DNA of 64,000 nucleotides from JADGHX01 sp963837755 (GCA_963837755.1 CAWIOP010000001.1:62001-126000); one strand, 5' to 3'. Counted from the stretch's first letter, positions 29,875 to 39,794 are shown. Numbers and translations: made by a program. Notes: generated from the letters alone by a model not told the origin.

Positions 29875-29901
29875 GGATATACATTTTCGAATCGTATATC
29901 C
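29875..29901. promoter_or_regulatory. Operator palindrome of the toxin-antitoxin pair
   Basis: GGATATAC (29875-29882) and GTATATCC (29894-29901) are perfect inverted complements around an 11-bp centre, 13-39 bp before the antitoxin ATG. AbrB-type antitoxins bind such AT-rich palindromes and overlap the -10 region; TATAC/GTATAT strings fit a -10. The rest of 29902-30033 has no gene. Confidence 0.7.
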
Positions 29902-30033
29902 ACGGTGGGCGGGTCACAACATGACGCGAAGTGTGCCGGGTGACGCAGGCGCGGCCCACGCCTGTGCCTGGTGGAAATCGCCAGAAATGACTGCAGCGCA
30001 GCGCCTGAACGGCGCGGGCGCCTGGGGGGCAGG

Positions 30034-30717
30034 TCAGGCGCCGGGTTGCGCCCTGGCGCGCAGTTCGGCGTCGAGCGCGGCAAGTCGCTCAGGGGTGCCG
30101 ATGTCGAACCAGAGGCCACGGTACACCTGCCCTCGCAGGCGCCGCGCGGCAATGGCCCGGACCAGCAGCGGCCGCAATGGGAACTTGCCGGGCTCGCAGC
30201 CGCCGAACAGCTCCGGCGAAAAAACGCCGATGCCGGAGTAGGTGTAGCAGTCTGTCTCGCTCTCGGTGAGGAAATCGCCGTCGAGCCCGAAATCCCCGCG
30301 CGCCACGTGCGGCGGGTTCGGCACCATCACGAGGAGCGCGTGCGCCGCCGGGGCGAGCGCCGGCATGCGCGTGAAGTCGAAGTCCGTCCAGATATCGCCG
30401 TTCACGACGAGGAACGGCCCTTCGCCGAGCAGCGGCAGCGCCTTGAAGATGCCGCCACCGGTTTCGATGGGCTCCGGCCCTTCGTCGCTGTACGCGATGC
30501 GCACGCCGTAGCGGCTGCCATCTCCCAGTGCCGCACGAATCTGCTCACCGCGATACGCGAGGTTGATGACGATGTCGCGCACACCCGCACGCGCCAGCGA
30601 TTCGAGGTGATATGCAATGAGCGGCTTGCCCGCCACCGGCACGAGCGGCTTCGGGACGTTGTCCGTGATGGGCCGCATGCGTTCGCCGCGGCCCGCGGCA
30701 AGGATCATCGCTTTCAT
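30034..30717 (-). CDS. murU: N-acetylmuramate-1-phosphate uridylyltransferase MurU
   Basis: 227-residue sugar-nucleotidyltransferase: MKAMILAAGRGERMRPITDN, then VPKPLVPVAGKPLI (nucleotide loop), LVVNGDIWTDFDF (metal Asp) and WFDIGTPERLAALDAEL. It makes UDP-MurNAc from MurNAc-1-P in the MurA-bypassing recycling route found in pseudomonads and relatives that lack MurQ. The ATG at 30717 overlaps the amgK stop by four bases, and AmgK supplies its substrate. Confidence 0.94.
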   Translation of the reverse strand: MKAMILAAGRGERMRPITDNVPKPLVPVAGKPLIAYHLESLARAGVRDIVINLAYRGEQIRAALGDGSRYGVRIAYSDEGPEPIETGGGIFKALPLLGEGPFLVVNGDIWTDFDFTRMPALAPAAHALLVMVPNPPHVARGDFGLDGDFLTESETDCYTYSGIGVFSPELFGGCEPGKFPLRPLLVRAIAARRLRGQVYRGLWFDIGTPERLAALDAELRARAQPGA

Positions 30718-31764
30718 CGGCGCGCTACGCGCTCGTTGGCGCGCGGCAGCTGCGGCACGAAGTGCTGCTCGACGATGCGCGATAGCCCGGCGAGCTCCGG
30801 GTATCGCGCACACGTGTCGCGCACGTATTCGAGCGTAAGCGGAAGATCCGCGAGAAAGCCGGGTTTGCCATCGCGATACCACAGCCGCGCGAAGATGCCG
30901 AGCACCTTGATGTGCCGCTGCACGCCGATGAGATCGAACCAGCGCAGGAACTCGCGCTCATCCTGGCCGCCCGGCCCGCCGCGCTTCACGAGCTGCGCGC
31001 GGTAGCCGCTGCACCCAGCGCTCCACGCGCTCGCGTGGCCAGGAGATGTAGCAATCCTTCAGCAGCGAGACGAGGTCGTAGCCGATGGGTCCGGCCAGCG
31101 CGTCCTGGAAATCGATGATGCCCGGATTGCGCTCACGCGTGACCATGAGGTTGCGCGAATGGTAGTCGCGGTGTACGAACACCTGCGGCTGCGCGAGCGC
31201 TTCCGCGACGAGAAACTCGAACGCCGAAGCCATCTCCGCCTGTTCGCCCGGCAGACAGCGACAGGGCGAGGTGCTTGCCGGTGAACCACTCGGGCATCAG
31301 CGACATCTCGCGCATCAGCACTGCGCGGTCGTACGGCGCAAGCTCGGCAGCGGCGTCTCGGCCTTTCACCTGGATGTCTGCCAGCGCGCCCAGCGCGTCG
31401 CTGTAGAGCGGCGTCGGCGTCGTCCCCGGCATTGAGGCGCGCGAGGTACGGCGTGGATGCCGAGGTCTTCCAGCAGCAGCAGGCCCGCGCTCCGACGTCG
31501 ATCTCGTGCACGTGCGGCACGTGCACGCCCGTGGCTTCGAGCAGGCGCGACACCTTCAGATAGGGCCGCACGTCTTCCTTGCCGGGCGGAGCGTCCATGA
31601 CGATGAACGTGCCCGGCAGCCCATTGGCGCGGCCCGCGAAAATGCGAAAGTAACGCCGAAAGCTGGCGTCGCTCGAGGCGGGCTCGATGGCTTTCGGGCT
31701 AAGGCCGCAGGCCCGCGGAGACCCAGTCGTGAATCAGCGCGAGGCGCGCGTCGGTTGGCGGCAT
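30714..31764 (-). CDS. amgK: N-acetylmuramate/N-acetylglucosamine kinase AmgK (frameshifted)
   Basis: Aminoglycoside-phosphotransferase fold sugar kinase making MurNAc-1-P. Readable pieces: MPPTDARLALIHDWVSAGL, ASSDASFRRYFRIF (ATP loop), VFVHRDYHSRNLMV (catalytic loop), GIIDFQDALAGPIGYDLVSL (metal Asp) and LRWFDLIGVQRHIKVLGIF. At least five single-base insertions (~31700, 31490, 31440, 31255, 31005). ~345 residues after repair. It forms an ATGA-coupled pair with murU and is divergent from lptD. Confidence 0.9.
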
Positions 31765-31815
31765 GTGGCGGGTGCGGAGAATCCGGTGATTTCGGCCGCT
31801 ACGTACGCGGCGGGT

Positions 31816-31825
31816 CATTATAATG
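31816..31825. promoter_or_regulatory. Palindromic -10 element between amgK and lptD
   Basis: CATTATAATG is its own reverse complement and contains TATAAT on both strands, 52 bp before amgK and about 10-18 bp before lptD. It is well placed as the -10 for amgK. For lptD it would give a very short leader if translation starts at 31835. No convincing -35 was found on either side. Confidence 0.45.
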
Positions 31826-31834
31826 CGCGGCCTC

Positions 31835-34102
31835 ATGCGGCGGTCGGGCTCCTTCTTGGGCAGGTTTCGCATCTCTCACTCCCCGGCGTTCCTCAGTGCG
31901 TGGCTCGGTCTCACGGGCCTGCCACTCATGGCGCATGGCGCGGAAGCTACCTGCCCCGACATGCAGGCCGCAGAGCGCATCGCGCCCGGCACCGCCGCCG
32001 GCGCCCGCGCAGGCCCGCACGCCTGACGATGCGCCCGTCGACCTCGAGGCGGATGAGGCGACAATCGGAGTAGACGGCACCGTGCACCTGAAGGGCAAGG
32101 TCGCCGTTCGGCAGGGCAATCGCGAGATTCGCGCGGAAGATGTCGAATACCGCGAGGAAGGCAACGCCCTCAAGGTCGAAGGCGACGTCGAGTTCGACGA
32201 TCCGGTCGTCCACGCCACCGGCGGTGGCGGCAGCTATTCGGCCGCCGAGGGCGCCTCGTTCCGCGATGCCCAGTTCGAGCTGCGCGAGCGGCCCGCGCGC
32301 GGCGCGGCCGAAACGATGCAGATGACGCCCGAAGGCCTCATCAAGCTCGACGACGTGACGCTTCACCACCTGCCCGCGCGACGACACCGCGTGGCAGCTG
32401 CGCGCAAAGAGCATCACGCTGGATACGCGCACGCGCATCGGCACCGGGCAAGGCCACGCGCGTGGATTTCAAGGGCGTGCCGATCCTGTATCTGCCGTGG
32501 ATGTCCTTCCCCCTGGGCACCGAGCGCAAGAGCGGCTTCCTCTTCCCGACGCTCGGGCATTCCACGCGCAGCGGCATCCAGCTTCGCGCTGCCGTATTAC
32601 TGGAACATCGCGCCGAACGCAGACTTCACCTTCGAGCCCATGCTCTACAGCCAGCGCGGGCTCGACTTCACCGGTGAGACGCGCTTTCTCACGGAGCACC
32701 AGACGAGCTCGCTGGAGTTCAGCTACCTGCCGAACGACAGCGTCATGCATCGTGACCGCAACCGCTTCCGCCTGCAGAACGTGACGGAGCTGCCGCGCGA
32801 CGTGCGCTTCTTCATCGACGCGGAGACAGTGAGCGACTCCCGTTATTTCGAGGATTTCGCGCAGGGCCCCGAAGGCACCAGCGTGGCCTTCGTGGAGCGC
32901 CTCGCCGGCTTCGCGTTTCGCGACGAGCACTGGCGCATGAGCGCCGAATTCCAGCAGTTCCAGACCATCGACCGCGATCTGGTGGAAATCGAGCGGCCCT
33001 ACGCGCGCCTGCCGCGCGTCGTGGTGGGTGCGGACTTCGGCTGGGGGCCCGACGAGCGGCTGCGCTATGGCTTCGATTCTGAAGTGGTGAACTTCGACCG
33101 CTCCATCAGGCGTCACCGGCTGGCGCTTCGACGCCATGCCTGCCGCTTCGCTCGATCTCGGCGGCCCCGGAATGTTCCTGCGGCCCGGCGCTGGCGTTTC
33201 GCTACACCGAGTACTCGCTCGAAGGCACCGCCCCCGGCCAGCGCACCAACCCTACGCGCGCCCTGCCCATCGCCAGCCTCGATGCCGGACTGATCTTCGA
33301 GCGCGACTCCGGCTCGCGCGCGCAGCGGCGGCTCACGCTGGAGCCGCGCCTGCTGTATCTGAACGTGCCATTCCGCGAGCAGAACGACCTGCCGCTGTTC
33401 GACACGGGAGTGCCCGACCTCAACCTCGTGCAGCTGTTCCGCACCAACCGCTACGTCGGCGCAGACCGCGTGAGCGACGCGGACCAGGTGAGCATGGGCG
33501 TGACGAGCCGCCTGTTCGACGCGCAGAACGGCGCTCAATTCCTGGCCGTCACGCTGGGGCAGACGTACTACTTCCAGCAGCCGCGCGTGCACCTGCCCGA
33601 CGAGCCGGACCGTGACAGCAACAGCTCCGACTTCGTGGCCCAGCTCTCCCTCACCGCCTACAAGAACTGGAATGCGGACTTCGGCATTCAGTGGAGCCCG
33701 AGACCAGTCCCGCAGCGAGCGCGCGCAGGCCAACATCCAGTTCAAGCCCGACGGCGAGCAGGTCATCAACGTGGGCTACCGCTTCCAGCGGGATCGCCTG
33801 GAGCAGACCGAGCTGTCGACGCGCCTGGCCCATCGGGCAGAAGTGGAACGCTTTCGCCCGCTACGTCTACTCGCTCCGGGACGACAAGGCCCTGGAGCGC
33901 TTCGCCGGGCTCGAATACCGGGCCTGCTGCTGGCGCATGCGGGTGGTGGGCCGCAAGTTTGTCAGCAGCCGCACCGGCGGAACAGGACACCGGCATCTAC
34001 GTGCAACTGGAACTCACCGGGCTTGCCAGTGTCGGATCGGCGGCAGATGCTTTCCTCACCGGCGCCATCCGCGGTTACGAGCGCCCGGATATAACTCGTT
34101 GA
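31835..34102 (+). CDS. lptD: LPS-assembly outer-membrane protein LptD (frameshifted)
   Basis: Beta-barrel translocon that inserts LPS with LptE. After a signal region (MRRSGSFLGRF...LPLMAHGAEA) comes the OstA/LptA-like jellyroll (LEADEATIGVDGTVHLKGKV, EDVEYREEGNALKVEGDVEF), then the conserved VPILYLPWMSFPLGTERKSG, YYWNIAPNADFTFEPML and RGLDFTGE-type barrel strands. About eight single-base insertions (for example ~32000, 32365, 32455, 32587, 33110, 33185, 33700, 33830) interrupt it. ~755 residues after repair. An ATG at 31823 is in frame but overlaps TATAAT. It begins the lptD-surA-pdxA-rsmA block. Confidence 0.92.
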
Positions 34103-34136
34103 TTCAAAAAGCCTCTGATCCATCAAAGGACAGTCC

Positions 34137-35458
34137 ATGCAGCGTGTTTTTCCGTCGCGCTCGTGCCGGCGCTTGCGCTTGTGCTGGCCTCTGGCCGGCG
34201 CACTGCCCAGACCCGCGAGCTGACCACCACCGGTGAGCTGCTCGACCGCGTGGCCGCCGTCGTCAACGAGGGCGTCGTGCTCCAGAGCGAGCTCGACGAG
34301 CAGGTGGCGGCCATCTCCGAGCGCCTGCAGGGGCAGAAGCTCGAGCTGCCGCCCGCAGAACGTGCTGCGCCAGCAGGTGCTCGAGCGGCTGGTGCTGCAG
34401 GAGATCCAGATGCAGCGCGCCCAGCGCGCCGGCCTCAAGGTGCCCGACGAGACGCTGAACAGCGCCCTGCAGGACGTCGCCCAGCGCAACAACATTCCGC
34501 TCGTCGCAGCTGCCGGAGGCGCTCGCCCAGCAGGGCGTGGACTACGCCGCCTATCGCGAGGCCATGCGCAAGGAACTCACGCTCACGCTGCTGCGCCAGC
34601 GCGACGTCATCCAGCGCATCAACGTCACGCCGCGCGAAGATCGACCAGTTCCTCGAGAAGCAGAAGAACGCGCCCGAGCAGTCCGCTGAATACAACGTGT
34701 CGCACATCCTGATCGCCGTGCCGCAGGCGGCCACGCCCGAGCAGATGGAAGAGGCCGACGCGCGCGCGAAAGACATCTACAAGCGCGCCAGCGAGGGCGA
34801 GGATTTCGCCAAGCTCGCCGTCGCGTATTCGAACAGCCAGACAGCACTGCGAAGGCGGCGCGCTCGGCTGGCGTAAAGGCACCGAGTTGCCGACGTTCCT
34901 CACGGAAGTGGTCGCGAAGCTGCAGCCGGGCCAGGTGAGCCCAGCCGCTGCGCACGCCCACGGGCTACCACATCGTGCGCCTGAACGAGACGCGCGGGGC
35001 GTTCGGGCAAGTCCGTCGTCGAGCAGATGCACGCGCGGCACATCCTGATGAAGCCGAACGAGCTGCAGGACGATGCCACCGTGCGCCAGAAGCTCGCGCA
35101 GATTCGCGAGCGCATCGTCGACAAGGGCGAAGATTTCGCGGGCCTCGCCACCATCACGTCGGAAGACCCGGGCTCGGCGTCGGAAGGCGGCGACCTCGGC
35201 TGGACCAACCCGGGCACGTTCGTGCCGGAGTTCGAGCAGGTGCTGTCGGAGCTGAAGGTGAACGAGATCAGCCAGCCGTTCCGCTCGCAGTTCGGCTGGC
35301 ACATCGTGCAGGTGCTCGGGCGCCGCCAGTTCGACAACACGGATGAGCTCAAGCGCCGCAATGCCGCCGAGGCCATCCGCGCGAGCCATGCGGATGAAGA
35401 GACGGAGCTGTGGATGCGGAAGCTTCGGGATGAGGCTTACGTGGAATTCAAGCTTTGA
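34137..35458 (+). CDS. surA: Periplasmic chaperone/PPIase SurA (frameshifted)
   Basis: Outer-membrane-protein chaperone. Signal peptide, then the N-terminal chaperone domain (LLDRVAAVVNEGVVLQSELD, AQRAGLKVPDETLNSALQDV). Two parvulin domains follow: EYNVSHILIAVPQAATPEQ...GEDFAKLAVAYS and MHARHILMKPNELQD...GGDLGWTNPGTFVPEFEQVL. I could place one missing base (~34152, a T-run) and six extra bases (~34353, 34503, 34635, 34850, 34940, 35008). ~435 residues. It starts 34 bp after lptD, one of its main clients. Confidence 0.93.
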
Positions 35459-35485
35459 TTCGCTAGCTTTTGGCGCCTCATGCAA

Positions 35486-35661
35486 TTCATGAACGATGGG
35501 GGCCCGCGCTAGCGGAGCCGCGCTCGAGAAGGGACTCTCGAGGGACCGCCCGTAAGACCCATCCATGGGGGGCTTGGGAAAATGCATCCATGCATTTTCA
35601 CATCCCTCGAGAGTCCCTTCTCGATCACGTCTCCGCCTCGAGGTTTACGGCGTTCATGAAC
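35486..35661. repeat. Nested palindromic element flanked by TTCATGAAC direct repeats
   Basis: A 22-bp perfect inverted repeat (35524-35545 against 35603-35624) extends outward by a 6-bp mismatch and another perfect 6 bp (GCGGAG 35512-35517, CTCCGC 35631-35636), giving equal 34-bp arms. Inside sits a second perfect hairpin, GAAAATGCAT (35578-35587) against ATGCATTTTC (35590-35599). TTCATGAAC occurs at 35486-35494 and again at 35653-35661, one copy on each side. The element fills the surA-pdxA gap and could be a MITE-like insertion, a terminator or a large RNA hairpin in the lptD-surA-pdxA transcript. Confidence 0.75.
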
Positions 35662-35672
35662 TGGTTTGGTCC

Positions 35673-36653
35673 TTGATACCGCGCATCGCATTGACCTCTG
35701 GAGAGCCGGCTGGCGTTGGGCCGGATCTTTGTCTGGCGATTGCGCGGGAAACGTTGGGGTGCGATCTCGTTTGCCTTGCAGATCGCACTTTGCTCGCCGA
35801 ACGGGCCGCTGAGCTGAAATTGCCGGTCACGCTGAGTGAGTACGATGCGAGCAAGCGCGCCGCGCACACGCCTGGTCGCCTCCACGTGCTTCATGTGCCG
35901 CTCGGGGCCCGCAGCGTGCCGGGAAAGCTCGATCGCGCGAACGCCCGGTATGTGCTGAACCTCATCGATCGCGCCATTGAAGGCGCGGTGTCGGGTGAGT
36001 TCGATGCCATCGTCACCGCGCCGGTGCAGAAGAGCGTGATCAATGAGGCCGGCTTTCCATTCACGGGCCACACTGAATATCTGGCCGAGCGCACGCACGC
36101 CGCGCTGCCCGTGATGATGCTCGCCACGGAAGACCTGCGCGTGGCGCTCGCAACGACACATCTGCCGCTGAAGGATGTGAGCGCCGCCATCACGGTGGAG
36201 TCGCTGTGCCAGGTGCTCGCGATTCTCGATCACGATCTGAAGCAGTGGTGGGGGCTGAAGTCGCCGCGCATCGCCGTGTGCGGCCTCAATCCGCACGCGG
36301 GCGAGAGCGGCCATCTGGGCGATGAGGAAATCAGGGTGATCTCGCCGGCCATCGCGCGCATGCGCGAGCGCGGCGTCAACGCGACGGGCCCGGTGCCGGC
36401 AGACACAGCGTTCGTGCCCGCCCGACTTGCCGAATGCGACGCCGTGCTCGCCATGTATCACGACCAGGGCCTGCCGGTGATCAAGCACTCCGGCTTCGAC
36501 CGCGCCGTCAACGTGACGCTCGGACTGCCGATTCTGCGCACGTCGGTGGACCACGGCACCGCGCTGGATCTTGCGGGCACGGGCCGCGCGGATCATCGCA
36601 GCCTCGCGTCGGCCATCCGCCTGGCGCTGGCCATCGCGGCTCGCCGCCGCTAG
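35673..36653 (+). CDS. pdxA: 4-hydroxythreonine-4-phosphate dehydrogenase PdxA
   Basis: Vitamin B6 synthesis enzyme. IALTSGEPAGVGPDL opens the protein; metal-binding His are in FTGHTEYLAE, GLNPHAGESGHLG and YHDQGLPVIKHSGF; the end motif TSVDHGTALDLAGTG is present. I take TTG 35673 (LIPRIALT) as start because the reading frame upstream runs through the palindromic element and has no similarity. The start is uncertain. ~326 residues. Confidence 0.92.
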   Translation: MIPRIALTSGEPAGVGPDLCLAIARETLGCDLVCLADRTLLAERAAELKLPVTLSEYDASKRAAHTPGRLHVLHVPLGARSVPGKLDRANARYVLNLIDRAIEGAVSGEFDAIVTAPVQKSVINEAGFPFTGHTEYLAERTHAALPVMMLATEDLRVALATTHLPLKDVSAAITVESLCQVLAILDHDLKQWWGLKSPRIAVCGLNPHAGESGHLGDEEIRVISPAIARMRERGVNATGPVPADTAFVPARLAECDAVLAMYHDQGLPVIKHSGFDRAVNVTLGLPILRTSVDHGTALDLAGTGRADHRSLASAIRLALAIAARRR

Positions 36654-36674
36654 CGGCGCGCCGGTCGCCATCAC

Positions 36675-37451
36675 ATGCGCGCGCGCAGGCGTTTCGGCCA
36701 GCACTTCCTGCACGACCCCGGCGTGCTGGACAAGATCGTCACCGCGATCCGCCCCAAACCGGGCGATCACATCGTGGAGATCGGCCCCGGCCGCGGCGCG
36801 CTCACGCACGCGTTGCTCGAAGGTTGGCCGGAGGGTGCTACGCTCGACCCATCGAAATCGATCGCGACCTGGCGCCGCGGCTGCGCGATGAGCTCGCGGG
36901 CAACCCTCACGTCACCGTTCACGAGGCCGACGCGCTCGACTTCGACTTCGCCAGCGCTCGCCGCCGAGCGCGGCGGGCGCCTGCGCATCGTCGGCAATCT
37001 GCCGTACAACATCTCCACGCCGCTGCTGTTTCACCTGCTCGGCAGCGCCAGTGCCATCGACGACCTGCACATCATGCTTCAGCGCGAAGTCGTCGATCGC
37101 ATCGCCGCCCAGCCTGGCACCGGCGATTACGGGCGGCTCACGGTGATGCTCACCCCGTGGGTCGTTGCGGAATCCCTGTTCGACGTGGGGCCCGGCGCGT
37201 TCAAGCCGCCACCGAAAGTCTGGTCCGCGGTCGCCCGCCTCGGGGTGCGCCGCGAGCCCGCTTTCCCCGTGAGCCCGCACTTTGGCGCCGTGGTCGCTGC
37301 GGCGTTCTCCCACCGCCGCAAGACCATACGCAACGCGCTGAGAGGCGTTGTGACGCCGGAGCAGATCACGGCATGCGACGTCGACCTCGGCGCTCGCCCC
37401 GAGACAATTTCCCCCGCCAGCTTCAACCGGCTTGCGCGCACGCTCGACTGA
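36675..37451 (+). CDS. rsmA: 16S rRNA A1518/A1519 dimethyltransferase RsmA (frameshifted)
   Basis: KsgA-type enzyme. RRRFGQHFLHDPGVLDKIV, the SAM loop VEIGPGRGALTHALLE, IVGNLPYNISTPLL (target adenine motif) and FSHRRKTIRNAL are all present. Between ~36845 and ~36955 the protein reads in another frame (IEIDRDLAPRLRDELAGNPH, VTVHEADALDFDF), so insertions surround that stretch. It lies 21 bp after pdxA, the normal neighbour. Confidence 0.93.
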   Translation: MRARRRFGQHFLHDPGVLDKIVTAIRPKPGDHIVEIGPGRGALTHALLEGWPEGATLDPSKSIATWRRGCAMSSRATLTSPFTRPTRSTSTSPALAAERGGRLRIVGNLPYNISTPLLFHLLGSASAIDDLHIMLQREVVDRIAAQPGTGDYGRLTVMLTPWVVAESLFDVGPGAFKPPPKVWSAVARLGVRREPAFPVSPHFGAVVAAAFSHRRKTIRNALRGVVTPEQITACDVDLGARPETISPASFNRLARTLD

Positions 37452-37491
37452 TGTACGCTCGATTCTGCGACACAACCTCCGGAGCGCTGAC

Positions 37492-37936
37492 ATGGCGACC
37501 TACCATCGCATTCTACTCGTACGTCGACCTCAGCGAAGATAGTGCCGCCGTGGGCCGCCGCGCATGTGCGCTCGCGGCGTCCGAAGGCGCGGAGGTGGAG
37601 CTGCTGCACGTGGTGGAGTTCGTGCCCGTGGAACCCATGGGCGAAACGATCATGCCGGCCGTGCAGATCGAAAACGAGCTGCTCCAGCGCGCCACCGAGC
37701 GCCTGCGCGCCATGGCCATCGAGCTTGGCATTGCGCAGGCCGTGTGCCACGTGGAAGCCGGCAACGTGAAATCGGAAATCGTCCGCATCGCCCGCGAGCG
37801 CCACGCCGACCTCATCGTGCTCGGCAGCCGCGAGCGCCATGGGCTCTCCATCCTCGTGAATTTGACGGAAGATACGGTCCTGCACGCCGCCCCATGCGAT
37901 GTGCTGGCCATCCGTGTAGGCCCGCCCCACAGGTAG
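37492..37936 (+). CDS. Universal stress protein, UspA family (one frameshift)
   Basis: ~147 residues: MATYHRILLY (an extra G near 37521 follows), VDLSEDSAAVGRRACALAAS, EVELLHVVEFVPVEPMG, and the ATP-type motif HADLIVLGSRERHGLSILVN with LHAAPCDVLAIRV at the end. The G-2x-G-9x-G motif is only partly matched. It separates rsmA from apaG, which normally adjoin. A ribosome site (CCGGAG) lies 10 bp before the ATG. Confidence 0.85.
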
Positions 37937-38004
37937 GACAGGGTGCGCCAGGCCGCCACGTTCGTTGCCGCGCGAGCCGCTTCGTTGGTTAGAATCGATA
38001 CGCC

Positions 38005-38385
38005 GTGGAAACCTCCAGTCACAAGATCCGGGTCGACGTCGAGACGAACTACCTCGAAGAGCAGTCCGACCCCAAGGAACGGCGCTTCGTGTTCTCGTAC
38101 ACCATCACCCTGCGCAACGAGGGCCAGCTGCCCGCGAAGCTGCTCACGCGCCACTGGATCATCACCGACGCCAACGGCAAGGTGCAGGAAGTGCGCGGCG
38201 ACGGCGTGGTCGGCGAGCAGCCGTACCTGAAACCGGGCCAGGGCTTCCGCTATTCGAGCGGCACCATGATCGAGACGCCCGTCGGCGCCATGCAGGGCAG
38301 CTACCAGATGGTGGCGGACGACGGCGAGCGCTTCGACGCCCCCATCCTGCCGTTCCGGCTCGCCATGCCGGGCATCCTGCAGTGA
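38005..38385 (+). CDS. apaG: ApaG (Co2+/Mg2+ efflux-associated) protein
   Basis: 126 residues from GTG 38005: KIRVDVETNYLEEQSDPKER, FSYTITLRNEGQLPAKLLTR, HWIITDANGKVQEVRGDGVV, GEQPYLKPGQGFRYSSGT. The Fn3-like ApaG fold; the cellular role is not settled. A TAGAAT hexamer (~37991) just upstream may be a -10. It overlaps apaH as GTGA. Confidence 0.93.
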   Translation: METSSHKIRVDVETNYLEEQSDPKERRFVFSYTITLRNEGQLPAKLLTRHWIITDANGKVQEVRGDGVVGEQPYLKPGQGFRYSSGTMIETPVGAMQGSYQMVADDGERFDAPILPFRLAMPGILQ

Positions 38386-39216
38386 CGATCCATGCGATCG
38401 GCGACATCCAGGGGTGTTATGACGAGCTGCGCACCCTCGTTGCGCAGCTAGGCTTCAAGCCCGATCGAGACCAGACTCTGGTTCATGGGCGACCTCGTGA
38501 ACCGCGGCCCCCGCTCCGTCGAAACGCTGCGCTACGTGCGCTCGCTTGGCGACAACGCCGTCACCGTGCTCGGCAACCACGACCTGCACCTGCTCGCCGT
38601 GGCCTTCGCCTCGAAGCGCAACATCAAATCGCGCGACACGATTCAAGACGTGCTCGGCGCGCGCGACAGAGACGCGCTGCTCGAATGGCTGCTGTCGCGT
38701 CCGCTTGCTCACTTCGACCCCGCGCGCGCAGACCTGCTGGTGCATGCCGGTCTCGTGCCCCAGTGGACGGCCGGCACCACTCTTGCGCTTGCGCGCGAGG
38801 TAGAGGCGGCGCTGAAGAAAGACCCGCGCGCCGTCTTCGACGAGATGTACGGCAACCAGCCGGACCAGTGGAGCGATTCACTGCAGGGCATGGATCGCCT
38901 GCGATTCGCCATCAACGCGCTCACGCGCCTGCGCGTCTGCACGCGCGAGGGCCGGATCGACCTGAAGATGAAGGGCGGCGCGCAAGACATCAAACCGCCG
39001 TGGAAGCCGTGGTTCGAGTGGGACAACCGCGAGAGCCGCAACGTGCGCGTGATTTTCGGCCACTGGTCTGCGCTGGGGCTCGTGCGCACACAGGGCGTTG
39101 TTGGCCTCGACACAGGCTGTGTCTGGGGGCGCACGCTGACCGCGCTGGACCTCGATGCCGAAGATGCGAAGCCCGTGAGCACCGCGTGCCGCGGATATCA
39201 GGAAGTCAGCGAGTAA
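38382..39216 (+). CDS. apaH: Symmetrical Ap4A hydrolase ApaH (one frameshift)
   Basis: Metallophosphatase hydrolysing Ap4A to ADP. Starts at GTG 38382 (TIHAIGDIQGCYDELRTL); an extra base near 38468 changes frame before LWFMGDLVNRGPRSVETLR. LGNHDLHLLAV, LLVHAGLVPQW and IFGHWSALGL carry the remaining metal ligands. ~277 residues. Confidence 0.94.
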
Positions 39217-39270
39217 CCGCGCAGGCAAGCGACGCCGCAGGGCATGGAGCCCGGCGGCGCCGTGACTGAT

Positions 39271-39729
39271 TCAGGAAGCGGGGGCCTTCGCCGGCTCCCA
39301 GCGCACCGTGATCTGCGGCGTCTTCGGCGTATAGACGCCGGGCACCAGCTCCAGGTCTACGGGCTTCGTGCCATCGCGCGTCACGGGCATGAGCATGCGC
39401 TGGTCGGCCTGCACTTCGATCAGGCCCACGGAGCCGGGCATCACGCGGAAGGCAACGCGCACGGGCCATGTGCCCGCCGCGCCCGGCTTCAGCGTGATGG
39501 AGCCGGTGCCGGAGGCGCCCTGCAGGTCGACCACCAGCGTGTTGCGTTTCCAGTACTGCGGGAAGCCCTGCGCCTGCGCACCGTCGGCGCCCGTGATGGC
39601 CAGCTCGCTCACGGCCTCGGGCGCCGCGGGGGCCTTCTTGGTCCAGGGCATGTGGCCGCACGCTGTCAGTGCGAGCAGACAGAGCGCGACCGAAACCAGG
39701 CGAACGGACCGACAACCGGAATGCCTCAT
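39271..39729 (-). CDS. Putative outer-membrane lipoprotein
   Basis: 152 residues with a typical lipoprotein signal: VSVALCLLALTAC, lipidated Cys at residue 24. The mature part has no family I recognise; it is beta-rich (TLVVDLQGASGTGSITLKPG, WPVRVAFRVMPGSVGLIEVQ, TPQITVRW) and could be an Ig-like or transthyretin-like fold. It is divergent from haaO; the shared gap contains GCGTA-CCA-TACGC (39759-39771), a small palindrome that may be an operator. Confidence 0.75.
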   Translation of the reverse strand: MRHSGCRSVRLVSVALCLLALTACGHMPWTKKAPAAPEAVSELAITGADGAQAQGFPQYWKRNTLVVDLQGASGTGSITLKPGAAGTWPVRVAFRVMPGSVGLIEVQADQRMLMPVTRDGTKPVDLELVPGVYTPKTPQITVRWEPAKAPAS

Positions 39730-39794
39730 CGTCGAAGTCTCCTCCCGACGGATTTAGTGCGTACCATACGCGAATCGCGCTCTGGACACATTGT

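Noticed and set aside
35565..35672. N-terminal extension of PdxA from ATG 35565
   Set aside because: It translates the palindromic element; the conserved PdxA start is IALTSGEPAG just after 35673.
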